Assembly (NCBI RefSeq): GCF_023715895.1
Contig: NZ_JAMBOO010000001.1
Span: 62,001-126,000, forward strand
Direction: 5' to 3'
From: Domibacillus indicus
GTDB taxonomy: Bacteria; Bacillota; Bacilli; Bacillales; Domibacillaceae
Length of the DNA stretch: 64,000 nt
Shown here: one piece after another, positions 9,810 to 17,404 of the stretch
Numbering within the stretch: the stretch's first letter is position 1
Layout: each line of letters begins with the position of its first letter
Translations under genes and position numbers: made by a program
The notes under the pieces: model-generated
The model's input: only the letters and a program-made list of their open reading frames with translations
Database searches by the model: none
Told to the model about the DNA's origin: nothing

Positions 9810-11543
9810 TTAAGCTCCGCCGTCCATTACTTCCGCTAATCTACGGTTCATGTACGCTGCGAAACGGTCCATTTCGGCTTTATCGAGCTTTTGGCCTCCG
9901 TTATACGCGACGTTGAGGTAAATGGTGTTACCGCCGGATCTTCCTGCACGCCATGCCGCAGCTTGGTCGCGATTCAAGACAGCTTCGTCCTTATGGAGAC
10001 GCGTTACGTAATTATCATAGGGAATTTTTTCCATACCGTGGTAATTACCAGGAATCACGCCGCCTGAGCCTCCACCTCCGCCAGTAATTGCGCTAACGAT
10101 CTTACCAGCACCCGAAAGAACGGACGAAACAGCATCCGGTAACGAGAATCCTTTCAAAGCGCTTGTTAAGTCGTCAAAACGGCTCTTGGCGCGGCTAATG
10201 AAATCGAGCAAAGGTTCAAAAAACGCCGATACCTTCGCTTTTGCACTGTCCATCGCGTCGCCGATCGTCGATTTCACCTTGTTAAAGACTTCGATTGATT
10301 TCGCCTTCACTTTGTCCCAGTTTTTGTACAACGCGACTCCAATCGCAATTACGGCTCCGATCGCTGCGACTAACCACGTTCCAGGGAAAAGAAGCATCGC
10401 TAATCTAACAAGTGTAAATGCGGTTTTTACTACCTTGAAAACCTTCGTTAGAACGCCGAATACAGCAATCGCGCCGCGAACTAGAGTCAGAACGCCTGTG
10501 ATGATCTTAAAACCAGCGAAAGCTGCAATCACTGAACCGACAATCGGAGCAATTACGCTGAAATTATCGCGCACATACGAAGTGAAGCTCGCTAAACCTT
10601 GTAACAACGTTGAGCCAATCGGCATAAGAGCTACAATCGTTTTTCCGGCAATACTGGCTAAATTACTGAACACCTGCATGAGCACCGGTCCATTCGCCTT
10701 TGCATAATCGATAAACGCTTTGAATCCGTTTGATGTGGCCAAAGTCTCCGACCAGGTGCGGAAGCGCTCAGTCAGTCCGACCAGTCGTGTCTCCATGCTC
10801 GCTCCGACAGACGAAAAAGAGTCGAGTATATTGACCACGCCTGCAAACGTATTGCCCGCCATTGTAGCGAAGTTTTGAAGGCTCCGAGCCGCATTACCTT
10901 CGAGCCATGCGAAGAAAGTCTGCATAGTGCTACCGGTCATCGACTTATTAATATCGGTCATAACCTGAGTAACAACGCCTGAGACGGCTGTTATCGTTGG
11001 CTTTAGCCCGTTCAGCAATCCTTTTGTTGCTTGAAGCGATTGTCCGAACGCATCAAATACCGGATTTTCAAATTCCTTCGTAAAGCCCGCCCAAAACGAC
11101 TTGAACGACTGTAGGTCTTTAAGCGCTCTGGCCTGCGATTTGCTCATGCCTTCGTAAAGCGCCGCCAATTCTTTCTCGGCTGCTAGTCGCTCCTTAGCCG
11201 TATCTGCCTGCGCGATTTTCTCGTTAATCTTCTCAAGCTCGTCGGATGCCTCAACAACCTTTCCGATTATGGATGAGGCAACGACGCCGTAGGCTGCAAG
11301 GCCTCCTGCTGCTGCGCCAAAGCTCGATGCCAAGCCACCAGCTGCGGCTCCAAGCGGAGCAATCGCAGATACTGCAAGAGCGCTTCCAGTAGCCACAGCC
11401 GGCAACGCATTAGCGAAACGCATTGTAGCGGACGTCGTCTCCCCGGTCATACGGTTGAGCGTATCCATGTGCTTGTTTACGTCGCGAAGCGGCTTAGAAA
11501 TGCGGTCCTGTAATTTTAATGTGGCAACCAAGTCCCAAGCCAT
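9810..11543 (-). CDS. Phage-type tail tape measure protein (577 aa), orphan
   Basis: In siphophages this protein fills the tail tube and sets tail length. Seen here: an N-terminal MAWDLVATLKLQDRISKPL opening typical of such proteins, a long hydrophobic Ala/Gly-rich stretch (~47-98), a helical coiled segment (~100-145), two more hydrophobic blocks (~328-370 and ~375-406), an amphipathic helical region, a Gly-rich linker (GGGGGSGG) and a C-terminal module with YDNYVTRLHKDEAVLNR, as found at tape-measure C-termini. It starts two bases before the stop of the upstream gene ends (TGACATG). There is no major tail protein, distal tail or baseplate gene beside it, so any tail would depend on a helper phage. 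A membrane-active or conjugation role is also possible. Confidence 0.8.
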   Translation of the reverse strand: MAWDLVATLKLQDRISKPLRDVNKHMDTLNRMTGETTSATMRFANALPAVATGSALAVSAIAPLGAAAGGLASSFGAAAGGLAAYGVVASSIIGKVVEASDELEKINEKIAQADTAKERLAAEKELAALYEGMSKSQARALKDLQSFKSFWAGFTKEFENPVFDAFGQSLQATKGLLNGLKPTITAVSGVVTQVMTDINKSMTGSTMQTFFAWLEGNAARSLQNFATMAGNTFAGVVNILDSFSSVGASMETRLVGLTERFRTWSETLATSNGFKAFIDYAKANGPVLMQVFSNLASIAGKTIVALMPIGSTLLQGLASFTSYVRDNFSVIAPIVGSVIAAFAGFKIITGVLTLVRGAIAVFGVLTKVFKVVKTAFTLVRLAMLLFPGTWLVAAIGAVIAIGVALYKNWDKVKAKSIEVFNKVKSTIGDAMDSAKAKVSAFFEPLLDFISRAKSRFDDLTSALKGFSLPDAVSSVLSGAGKIVSAITGGGGGSGGVIPGNYHGMEKIPYDNYVTRLHKDEAVLNRDQAAAWRAGRSGGNTIYLNVAYNGGQKLDKAEMDRFAAYMNRRLAEVMDGGA

Positions 11544-11544
11544 G

Positions 11545-11838
11545 TCACATCAACGCCTTTTCTACGCGATCCATTGCGTCAATTACCGCAGCGACCGCCT
11601 TTTGCAGCTCGCTAAAATCATCGCCTGTATTGAAATAGTCCACGTAAGCCAGCGTCTTCTTAATCAAGCTCAGCGCAGCAAACGTCATGTAGCTCGGATC
11701 TTCCTTTAAGAAAATCGCTTTATGTGCCTCTAATTCGCTCACATGCATATGACTGATACGGTGATTACTGCCGGTCGCTTTAATTACGTTATCTACCGCG
11801 CCTAATAGCGCTTTTAATTTCTCGATTTGTTCATCCAT
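11545..11838 (-). CDS. Small helical protein upstream of the tape measure gene, unknown function
   Basis: 97 residues, mostly predicted helix, acidic, no known motif. It has an AAAGGGAG ribosome binding site and is one base from the tape measure start, so the two are surely co-translated. In siphophages the genes just upstream of the tape measure encode tail assembly chaperones; that role is possible by position only, and I see no frameshift signal joining it to another frame. Confidence 0.7.
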   Translation of the reverse strand: MDEQIEKLKALLGAVDNVIKATGSNHRISHMHVSELEAHKAIFLKEDPSYMTFAALSLIKKTLAYVDYFNTGDDFSELQKAVAAVIDAMDRVEKALM

Positions 11839-11865
11839 TTCTCTCTCCCTTTCCGGATAAAATAA

Positions 11866-11897
11866 AAAAAGCAGCCCGTTAAGGCCGCTTTTTACTT
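11866..11897 (-). terminator. Intrinsic terminator inside the left operon
   Basis: On the minus strand AAAAAGCGGCC and GGGCTGCTTTTT pair through an 11-bp stem with one G-U, followed by a T-run. It overlaps the stop of the 75-residue gene and lies before the 97-residue gene, so the tape measure pair depends on readthrough or a separate promoter that I cannot see. Confidence 0.65.
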
Positions 11898-12119
11898 ACT
11901 GAATGCTGCGATGTATTTTTGCTTTAGCAATTTGTACTTTCCGATCGCCTCGACTGTCTTTTTAGCGCCGGCAACCTCATACAGTTTCGCTAACTCATCT
12001 GCAGTAGCGCGAATACCGTCTATATTGACTTCCTCAAGGTTTTCACCTTCAATTTTCGTCAGTAAATCCTCATCACCTGTAATGCTGATTTGTCCGTTTT
12101 CAGTGTGAAATATTTTCAT
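11892..12119 (-). CDS. Small hypothetical protein (75 aa)
   Basis: Not recognised. The N-terminus MKIFHTENGQISITGDEDLL suggests short strands, followed by two helices ending KYKLLKQKYIAAF. The ribosome binding site AAAAGGGGA lies about 8 bases upstream. It is preceded by a 125-base gap containing a GCCGGTG/CACCGGC hairpin (12150-12172) with no T-run. Confidence 0.65.
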   Translation of the reverse strand: MKIFHTENGQISITGDEDLLTKIEGENLEEVNIDGIRATADELAKLYEVAGAKKTVEAIGKYKLLKQKYIAAFSK

Positions 12120-12244
12120 TTATACGTCCCCTTTTCTGTAAATTTAGAAGCCGGTGAACGTGAAACACCGGCCTGTTTAACGGAGGCTATTGCGGTCTGA
12201 CTTCCCGGTATGTCATGCCGGAGCCATTCAAACCCGCGATTTAT

Positions 12245-12682
12245 TTATTCAGCTACTCGTTTTACTTGTGCGTATAGCGCGATATTTTCTGCCGACGACT
12301 GATGCTTTGCTGCTCTTTCCATCGCTTTAACATCCGCTGAGGTCATCTTTTCACCAGCGATTAGTTTCTGTCGCAGCCTGTTTACTGTCTGATGCGTTTG
12401 TTCATGCGCTCCATTATGGCGGTACTCAGTGCTTTCCCGGCGATCTCTGGCGAGCTCATAACGCATTTTGTCGGCTTCGTCGCCTTCTTCCGCTTTGGCT
12501 TTAAGCCCCTCAACGTAATCAGCGCTAGGCAGGTTCGGCAGAGGCTCATCATCGGTAAAATAAGCCGCTACAGTTTCGTTGTATTGCTTCCGAGCCGTAC
12601 TATAAGCCGCTATCTTCTCCGGATTACCGCGGCTCATCATTTTCATTTCGTCTAATTTTTTAACGCTTGTAAATTCCGCCAT
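12245..12682 (-). CDS. Hypothetical charged helical protein (145 aa)
   Basis: Not recognised. Charged, almost entirely helical, with no cysteine. The start overlaps the stop of the 203-residue gene upstream (TAATG) and an AGAGGTGAAG ribosome binding site is present. It belongs to the co-oriented run of small genes between the HNH nuclease and the tape measure. Confidence 0.7.
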   Translation of the reverse strand: MAEFTSVKKLDEMKMMSRGNPEKIAAYSTARKQYNETVAAYFTDDEPLPNLPSADYVEGLKAKAEEGDEADKMRYELARDRRESTEYRHNGAHEQTHQTVNRLRQKLIAGEKMTSADVKAMERAAKHQSSAENIALYAQVKRVAE

Positions 12683-13293
12683 TATTTCTTCACCTCTGAT
12701 TTAATTGATTCGGGCATCTGCGCCATGTTCAGATCATTAATGTCGGCCTGCTTAATAAAGTAGCGATCCGTCTCTTTTGTTGTATTGAGTGCGGCATCGT
12801 TAAACTTGTAATAGTGCGTCTGTGCCAGTTCCGCGCGGTTTTCAGCACGACTATCCTCGAACTCTGATACGGCAGTGTGATAGTCAATTACCGCAGCAGC
12901 GTACTCCAATTTAGCAGCGAGAAGCCGTTCGAGAACCGGCTCAAGTCGCTCTTTTTTGAACGCTGGAATTACCTCGTTATTAAAGGCGTTAATAACGTCC
13001 TGCGGAGTAATGGTATTTAACGGATCCATAGCACTGTAAACGCGCTGTTCCTCTCTGCGGCGCTCACACGCTTTTTTCGCTGCGTCAATTTGCCCGGCAA
13101 GCTCATCGAGTTCAGCCGTTTTATCAACGCCAGATACAATCGATTCACGGATAAGAGCTTCATGTTTCGCTTTGAGCGCCTGGTAATCCTCATCTGCTTG
13201 CGCGATTCTACGCTGAAAATCCTCTGCAGCCTTAGTGCCGGCGGCTTTCTGCGCTTTATACTCTTCTAGTTTCGTCATTGTTTTCTTAGCCAT
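12682..13293 (-). CDS. Coiled-coil protein of unknown function (203 aa)
   Basis: Two long heptad-rich segments: residues ~5-85 (TKLEEYKAQKAAG onward, rich in A/K/E/R) and ~110-175. A short central PLNTITPQDVINAFNNEV segment lies between them. No enzymatic motif. The ATG at 13293 is preferred because GGAGG lies 10 bases upstream; the longer frame starting at 13335 lacks a site. It overlaps the end of the preceding gene by 19 bases. A scaffold-like or tail-associated role would fit the composition but is not demonstrated. Confidence 0.7.
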   Translation of the reverse strand: MAKKTMTKLEEYKAQKAAGTKAAEDFQRRIAQADEDYQALKAKHEALIRESIVSGVDKTAELDELAGQIDAAKKACERRREEQRVYSAMDPLNTITPQDVINAFNNEVIPAFKKERLEPVLERLLAAKLEYAAAVIDYHTAVSEFEDSRAENRAELAQTHYYKFNDAALNTTKETDRYFIKQADINDLNMAQMPESIKSEVKK

Positions 13294-13679
13294 ATAGTTA
13301 ACTCCTCCAATTTCGTAATTAAGTACAATCGCCACTTTGGAAGCGGCTTTTTTGGCGGCAATGCTTCGATTTGGAATATCTCACAGAGCAGGTCCGCTTG
13401 TTGCTCGATGGCTCGCCTTGTGTCAGCCGTATCGTCAGAGTGTTTATACTCCGCACCGATGCCGACAATCTGTAACAGAAAGCCATACAGTTCTCGATCG
13501 CTTGTCCATGCTTGTTCAGCGCCGATTTCCTGCAGTAATGCGACTGCCTGCGGATAACTTTCAAATTTTCGTATAATCTGGTCGATCAGCTGGCCGCTCT
13601 CATTGCTATATACGTTCGCCACGATAAGACGGCCGGACTCTAACGGCTCGACGTTTATGACTGCGAACCTACCCGCCAT
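13275..13679 (-). CDS. Hypothetical protein (134 aa)
   Basis: Not recognised. The N-terminus is predicted beta (FAVINVEPLESGRLIVANVY), followed by several helices; the C-terminus PLPKWRLYLITKLEELTIWL is amphipathic. The GAGGAGC ribosome binding site is good. It overlaps its neighbours on both sides (19 and 11 bases), a tightly packed phage- or plasmid-like arrangement. Confidence 0.65.
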   Translation of the reverse strand: MAGRFAVINVEPLESGRLIVANVYSNESGQLIDQIIRKFESYPQAVALLQEIGAEQAWTSDRELYGFLLQIVGIGAEYKHSDDTADTRRAIEQQADLLCEIFQIEALPPKKPLPKWRLYLITKLEELTIWLRKQ

Positions 13680-14025
13680 GTTTGTTCAGCTCCTCGTATG
13701 CCATCCGGTAACATTCCCCAGGCAATTTCTCCGAATGAAGGATGCGGACATCTTTTAAAGACCACCGCTTCAATCGGCGCGGATCCGTCTTGAATATCTC
13801 CGCTGCTCCAATAAACACCGTGCCATTCTCGGCATATTTAAGCAGTAGATGTCGAAGGCATCCGTTCCGGCTCGGATAAACAGAGCGCGACAAAAAAGCC
13901 GATTCCATCGAAATCAGCCTGCCACGATCGGTTATCATCACACCGGCGCCGAAGCCGGCTTTACTCTCCGCCAGGGCTATGCTTACGCGTATTTCTGCGG
14001 CGACTGGGTGTCTTTTTTGGAGCAC
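13669..14025 (-). CDS. Hypothetical protein (up to 118 aa), start uncertain
   Basis: Not recognised. The GTG at 14025 lies inside the upstream 47-codon gene, and the two frames overlap by 65 bases. A later start is possible: GGCGGAGAG lies near the stop of the upstream gene. The segment RVSIALAESKAGFGAGVMI has the strand-turn-strand look of an RNase H-like fold, but no catalytic set is clear. Confidence 0.5.
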   Translation of the reverse strand: MLQKRHPVAAEIRVSIALAESKAGFGAGVMITDRGRLISMESAFLSRSVYPSRNGCLRHLLLKYAENGTVFIGAAEIFKTDPRRLKRWSLKDVRILHSEKLPGECYRMAYEELNKHGG

Positions 14026-14104
14026 CGGCCAGTTTTTGCAGCTTGCGCGCTTGTTCCGGATCTAACATGTCTGCGAGAGTGAATCCGTTATTAGTTTTCT
14101 TCAT
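13961..14104 (-). CDS. Small basic protein (47 aa)
   Basis: MKKTNNGFTLADMLDPEQ..., ending in a strongly basic tail (KKTPSRRRNTRKHS). GAAGGAG lies 9 bases before the ATG, as good as any site in the element. The start overlaps the end of the 57-codon gene in another frame. Function unknown; the tail suggests nucleic acid binding. Confidence 0.65.
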   Translation of the reverse strand: MKKTNNGFTLADMLDPEQARKLQKLAGAPKKTPSRRRNTRKHSPGGE

Positions 14105-14264
14105 TTGTCGGTTGCTCCTTCGCGTTTTCTAAGGTTTTCATCATACGCTCCCCGAATTTATTGAAATCATTGCGGCCGTGCGTCTGTGCCTTACGTTTTT
14201 CTTTCCGTTGTTTCCACTGGCTTAACGAGCTATATCTTGCATCCTTGCTACTCTTGCGCCCCAT
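14091..14264 (-). CDS. Small basic protein (57 aa)
   Basis: MGRKSSKDARYSSLSQWKQR... is lysine/arginine-rich in its first half and acidic at the end (NAKEQPTNEEN). GGGAGGC lies 7-8 bases upstream, inside the end of the preceding gene. Function unknown. Confidence 0.65.
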   Translation of the reverse strand: MGRKSSKDARYSSLSQWKQRKEKRKAQTHGRNDFNKFGERMMKTLENAKEQPTNEEN

Positions 14265-14265
14265 A

Positions 14266-14424
14266 TTATCGAGCCTCCCATTTCACGACGTTGCTGCTGG
14301 CTAAATACTGAATACGCTGCTCTGAAACATGCGGACCCACAGACATCCAGCCGACGCGGTTATTTTTTGTGATTTTCACTAGTTTTGGACCTCGATTGAC
14401 GCTTTTACAGACTGTTATGCGCAT
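14266..14424 (-). CDS. Small protein (52 aa)
   Basis: MRITVCKSVNRGPKLVKITK... reads as a short beta-rich fold (repeated V-x-I patterns) with a C-terminal helix (SEQRIQYLASSNVVKWE). The ribosome binding region contains both AGGAGG and AGAGG directly before the ATG. It is one base from the next gene. Function unknown. Confidence 0.65.
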   Translation of the reverse strand: MRITVCKSVNRGPKLVKITKNNRVGWMSVGPHVSEQRIQYLASSNVVKWEAR

Positions 14425-14479
14425 CCTCTCCGAACCTCCTAGCAAAAGTGTGTGTATTTGACGGATTTCAAGGGAAATC

Positions 14480-14544
14480 AGCCGTTTTAAGCGTCTTTTA
14501 TTTCGTTTTGAATACTAGCGGAAGGGTAAGGCATCAAAACGGCT
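14480..14544. repeat. 9-bp inverted repeat in the gap after the 75-aa gene
   Basis: AGCCGTTTT (14480-14488) and AAAACGGCT (14536-14544) face each other across 47 bases between two small genes. No T-run follows, so it is not a standard terminator; it may be an RNA structure or a protein site. Confidence 0.4.
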
Positions 14545-14771
14545 TAAATCGCCTCATTTTCCTTATTTTCTGCACCGTAAAACATACGCTCAGCAGGCCG
14601 CCGTTGTTCAATCGGTATTTTAAATTGAACGCCGACTAAACGATTCCCCTTAAAATAATCCGCCATGATCGTCCAGTCCTTTTTGTACCGCTTGATTCTG
14701 CGAATAAGGTCGCGATCCTCCGTATAGCCGCAGAGAAAGCCGGTTTCAAACTTCCAGAGCTCATTTTTCAT
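14544..14771 (-). CDS. Hypothetical protein (75 aa) coupled to the HNH nuclease
   Basis: MKNELWKFETGFLCGYTEDR... Aromatic-rich, and it contains two strand-like segments. The start ATG overlaps the HNH stop as ATGA (14768-14771) with GGAGGCGACAGG just upstream, so it is translationally coupled. Not recognised. Confidence 0.7.
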   Translation of the reverse strand: MKNELWKFETGFLCGYTEDRDLIRRIKRYKKDWTIMADYFKGNRLVGVQFKIPIEQRRPAERMFYGAENKENEAI

Positions 14772-15328
14772 CCTGTCGCCTCCTCTGCAGCCCATCCGGC
14801 CATGATTTTACGAATACGCTCGTTATTCCACTGACGCTGCTCCTCTACAAAGTCAGCCAGGACATCGCTGTAAGGAACGCCCTTACGTGTAGCCACTTGC
14901 CGCATAAGATCATCCGCTTCTCGATGCCGCAGCCGAACCTCCAAAAAGTCGAGAAAATCACCGTCTCCTTTTTCCTTGTTACACCGGGCACAGACCGCAG
15001 TACAGTTGGAAATCGTATTCGGATGCCCTTTGCTCATCGGCAGTAGGTGTTCAAGGGTCAGCCGGTCAAGTCGGTTACAGTAATTACAGCGGCCGCCTGA
15101 GATCGCGAATAAATACGCTACATCATCAGCAGTAAGGTCGCTGTATACTCCGAACTTGGCGGCTTTTCTTGCGGCATTACGGGCGGCAGTGGCAGCGATA
15201 TTTGATTTGGAGTGCATACGCCACTTTGCGGACTGGCGCTCACAGGCGATACAGTAATGTCGGCCAGCGTTGTAAAATTCCTTTATCCTCTTCGTTTGGT
15301 CGCAGCGGGTGCAGTGTTTTGTTTTCAT
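14768..15328 (-). CDS. HNH endonuclease with N-terminal zinc ribbon
   Basis: 186 residues. Cys6/Cys9 and Cys26/Cys29 form a CxxC pair set (CTRC...CIAC). The HNH core follows: CNYC at 81-84, LEHLLP around 92-97, Asn108 and CARCNKEKG at 113-121. This is the metal-dependent nicking or cleaving fold common in phages and mobile elements. It could act in genome processing, replication start or homing; context does not decide. GAAGGGA serves as the ribosome binding site. Confidence 0.85.
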   Translation of the reverse strand: MKTKHCTRCDQTKRIKEFYNAGRHYCIACERQSAKWRMHSKSNIAATAARNAARKAAKFGVYSDLTADDVAYLFAISGGRCNYCNRLDRLTLEHLLPMSKGHPNTISNCTAVCARCNKEKGDGDFLDFLEVRLRHREADDLMRQVATRKGVPYSDVLADFVEEQRQWNNERIRKIMAGWAAEEATG

Positions 15329-15352
15329 TCCGTTCCATTCCCTTCGTTTCAG

Positions 15353-15499
15353 TTATTTTTTCAGTTCGAGCTCCACTTTAATGGCTGCGATTGCCTCGGC
15401 GATTTCCCTGCTAACGTACACATTGCCGTTACGCTCGATTTGAGCCAGAGCCGCGATGTATGCTGCCAGGTTTGCCGCACGTCCTTCATTCCGTTCCAT
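15353..15499 (-). CDS. Small acidic helical protein (48 aa)
   Basis: MERNEGRAANLAAYIAALAQ..., predicted as two helices joined at ERNGNVYVSRE. It has a near-perfect AAGGAGGTGA ribosome binding site 6-7 bases before the ATG, stronger than those of its neighbours. It lies between the Rep-like gene's terminator and the HNH gene. Function unknown. Confidence 0.7.
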   Translation of the reverse strand: MERNEGRAANLAAYIAALAQIERNGNVYVSREIAEAIAAIKVELELKK

Positions 15500-15527
15500 T
15501 CCAATCACCTCCTTAAATGAGCGCATA

Positions 15528-15560
15528 GAAAAAAGCCCCGCAAATGAATGCGTAGGCTTC
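15528..15560 (-). terminator. Intrinsic terminator after the Rep-like gene
   Basis: On the minus strand AAGCC-TA-CGC pairs with GCG-GG-GGCTT around an 8-base loop and is followed by six Ts. The stem has an internal bulge, so termination is likely partial, leaving readthrough into the HNH operon. Confidence 0.6.
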
Positions 15561-15566
15561 TCTGTT

Positions 15567-16511
15567 TTATATAAATAGGACTCTGATTCCGTCTAAACTG
15601 GCGCCGCCACCCGCATAAACTACCGACGGGTTAACGACTACCTTTCTTGCTCGCTTGTCTCCGTCGATTTCAAAAAGGCCGAAGACTGACTGGTTATTGT
15701 GCTTTATCTTCCGCAGGGCTGTTACGAGTTTGTGCGTGTCTTTGTAGCCGAGCGCCGCCGCGAGCTTGTCCAACGTCATAGGTCGAACGAGATCCACGTT
15801 ACTCTCCTCCGGATTGTAGCAGATAACGTTGAAATTGAAGTTCACGAACGGCAGCACCGAATATATAATGGCGAGTTGCTTGATTGCGCGGCCTCCGTAC
15901 AGTTCATAAAGCTCCCGCACGGTTTTCCGGAACAATCGAGTGTACTGGACATCGCCAAGCTGTTTGCGGACATCGCCGAGATTGCCGCGGTAAAAGACCG
16001 CCGCATTTACAAAGAGGTCTCCGTCTTTTTCACGGATAATTTCTTCCGCTACTAGCTTCTTATAAAACGTACCGAATGCCGGTCTGCTTACGTTTAATAG
16101 CTCCGCAAGTCCTTTCTTATCGATCGGACGCCCGTTGTCGTGCTTTAGCTGGCCGGTTTCCCATGCCGCATATGTACCGATAAACATGAGGCGCGCCAGG
16201 TCCGATTGTGTCAACGTTGGGAACTGGCCGTCCATCGTTTGTGCAGCGTCAAAAAAGGCGAATACGAAGCCGCCATGCTCTTTTTGATGCTCGGCAAGCT
16301 CAGCTATTGCGTTGAGGCTGTCGCGCTGTGGTGGCGTTGTAGCGTTCACTCTCGGCTGCAGTTCGAATAGATAAGTGAGATCGCGTCCGTCTTCCGTAGT
16401 GAACCTGCCGTTTTCGATTCGCAGATTATCCTTATTTTCCATGTAATCACGGCGTACTTTCGGATGTGCGTTTACCCATGCGCGTTGTGCTGCTTGTCTG
16501 TTATTTTCCAT
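15567..16511 (-). CDS. Winged-helix protein, putative RepL-like replication initiator (314 aa)
   Basis: The central region has LTQSDLARLMFIGTYAAW, then a helix-turn-helix (DKKGLAELLNVSRPAFGTFYKKLV) followed by a beta wing ending DGDLFVNAAVFYRGNL. This HTH-plus-wing with a final FVN-A/P strand is characteristic of RepL-type and related Firmicute plasmid initiators. A second similar half ends VVVNPSVVYAGGGAS, suggesting an internal duplication. Two direct repeats lie just upstream (16546-16598). A function as a transcription regulator instead of an initiator cannot be excluded. Confidence 0.5.
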   Translation of the reverse strand: MENNRQAAQRAWVNAHPKVRRDYMENKDNLRIENGRFTTEDGRDLTYLFELQPRVNATTPPQRDSLNAIAELAEHQKEHGGFVFAFFDAAQTMDGQFPTLTQSDLARLMFIGTYAAWETGQLKHDNGRPIDKKGLAELLNVSRPAFGTFYKKLVAEEIIREKDGDLFVNAAVFYRGNLGDVRKQLGDVQYTRLFRKTVRELYELYGGRAIKQLAIIYSVLPFVNFNFNVICYNPEESNVDLVRPMTLDKLAAALGYKDTHKLVTALRKIKHNNQSVFGLFEIDGDKRARKVVVNPSVVYAGGGASLDGIRVLFI

Positions 16512-16896
16512 TCATCGTTCCCCCAGTTTTATCGGATTCAGAAAAATACACTGCTTTTCGTTTACAAAATCGGCTAGATACACTGCTTTTCGTTTACATA
16601 GCAAAAGTGTCCTAACGCCAATGGTGGCGCGGGTTACAGCCGTTTTTTGCTTTGCTAGCTTATCTTAATCAGTCTTTACGGAATACGTCCGGTACGAGAA
16701 ATAGCGAAGGTATTTAGCTTCGGGGCAAAGAGCGCCCCTCGCGCATCCATAGGAAAACCGCCTATGAATGCATCACTTTTAACGTTGGTTTTAAAGCATA
16801 CGCAAAGAGATATACGATAGTAGAGATTGCAGAGCAGGTGCTTTTCCTGCGAATGCCGGGCCGGTCTTGCCCGTTGTTCTTTGCTCTTGTAACATT
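16512..16896. other. Gene-poor region upstream of the Rep-like gene, possible origin
   Basis: Contains the iteron-like repeats (16546-16598), the hairpin CGCCA-ATGG-TGGCG (16618-16631) and the hairpin CATAGG...CCTATG near 16749-16765. A 34-codon open frame (16791-16895, minus) starts one base after the stop of the XRE gene with an AAGGCGG site; I consider it doubtful. Nothing else is recognisable. Confidence 0.5.
16546..16598. repeat. Two 21-bp direct repeats (iteron-like) before the Rep-like gene
   Basis: Identical 21-bp copies at 16546-16566 and 16578-16598, spaced 32 bp start to start (about three helical turns). Each contains CACTGCTTTTCGTTTACA. They lie 35 bp before the gene start, where an initiator's binding iterons or an autoregulatory operator would be expected. 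Confidence 0.6.
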
Positions 16897-17130
16897 CTAA
16901 CCGCCTTGTCGATATTCTCCGATTTTAGCGTATAGCCTGCGTATTTCTTGAAGGCGTTCTATGTCGATATTTAAGGCGGCCATGATCCGCAATGACACGG
17001 ATTCTGTAACACGGCGCTGGCCGTTTTCTATCATCGTAATGTAGGCGGTAGTATAACCGGTCTTACTGGCGAGTGCTTCTTGAGTGAGCGAGTAGCAGTG
17101 GCGAATATTAGCAACGTCAATTGCGGTCAT
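16897..17130 (-). CDS. XRE-family helix-turn-helix regulator (77 aa)
   Basis: A single Cro/CI-type domain: RHCYSLTQEALASKTGYTTA...MIENGQRRV, followed by SLRIMAALNIDIERL. Start at ATG 17130 with GGAGG seven bases upstream. The preceding 40 bases carry TTGTT...AACAA, a possible operator. Likely a repressor within the element. Confidence 0.8.
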   Translation of the reverse strand: MTAIDVANIRHCYSLTQEALASKTGYTTAYITMIENGQRRVTESVSLRIMAALNIDIERLQEIRRLYAKIGEYRQGG

Positions 17131-17185
17131 GTCGATTCCTCCTATTAGTTTTGTTATAAAATGCAACAAGTAGCGTAAATAAAAA

Positions 17186-17210
17186 CGGCAGCCGATAATA
17201 GCTGCGGAAA
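17186..17210 (-). terminator. Probable terminator after the 321-aa regulator gene
   Basis: On the minus strand GCAGC...GCTGC (5 bp, extended by weak pairs) is followed by GTTTTT. The stem is short, so it is a modest call. The remaining bases to 17404 show no gene. Confidence 0.45.
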
Positions 17211-17404
17211 CTTCTCCACACTTCCTTAGTCCTTAAACAACAATCATTGACGAAACTTTTTAGTCCCCTCATCTTTTAAAGCACAACGTTTTGGCCTTTT
17301 TCGCCCCTATAAACGTAAAATGTAATAAAACTGTAATATTCCAGGTTAATTTTATAACTTAAATGTCCTTCCCCTCTATTAAAAATACTTGTATTATGTG
17401 ACAC

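Noticed and set aside
10186-10707. 173-codon open frame opposite the tape measure gene
   Set aside because: Antisense to a recognised coding sequence, with a repetitive composition and no ribosome binding site.
12150-12223. Hairpins GCCGGTG/CACCGGC and CCGG..CCGG as terminators
   Set aside because: Neither is followed by a T-run on either strand; left as unexplained small structures.
16791-16895. 34-codon open frame directly after the XRE gene at 16897
   Set aside because: It has a plausible AAGGCGG site but no recognisable content, and it sits in a likely origin/hairpin region; kept only as a note.
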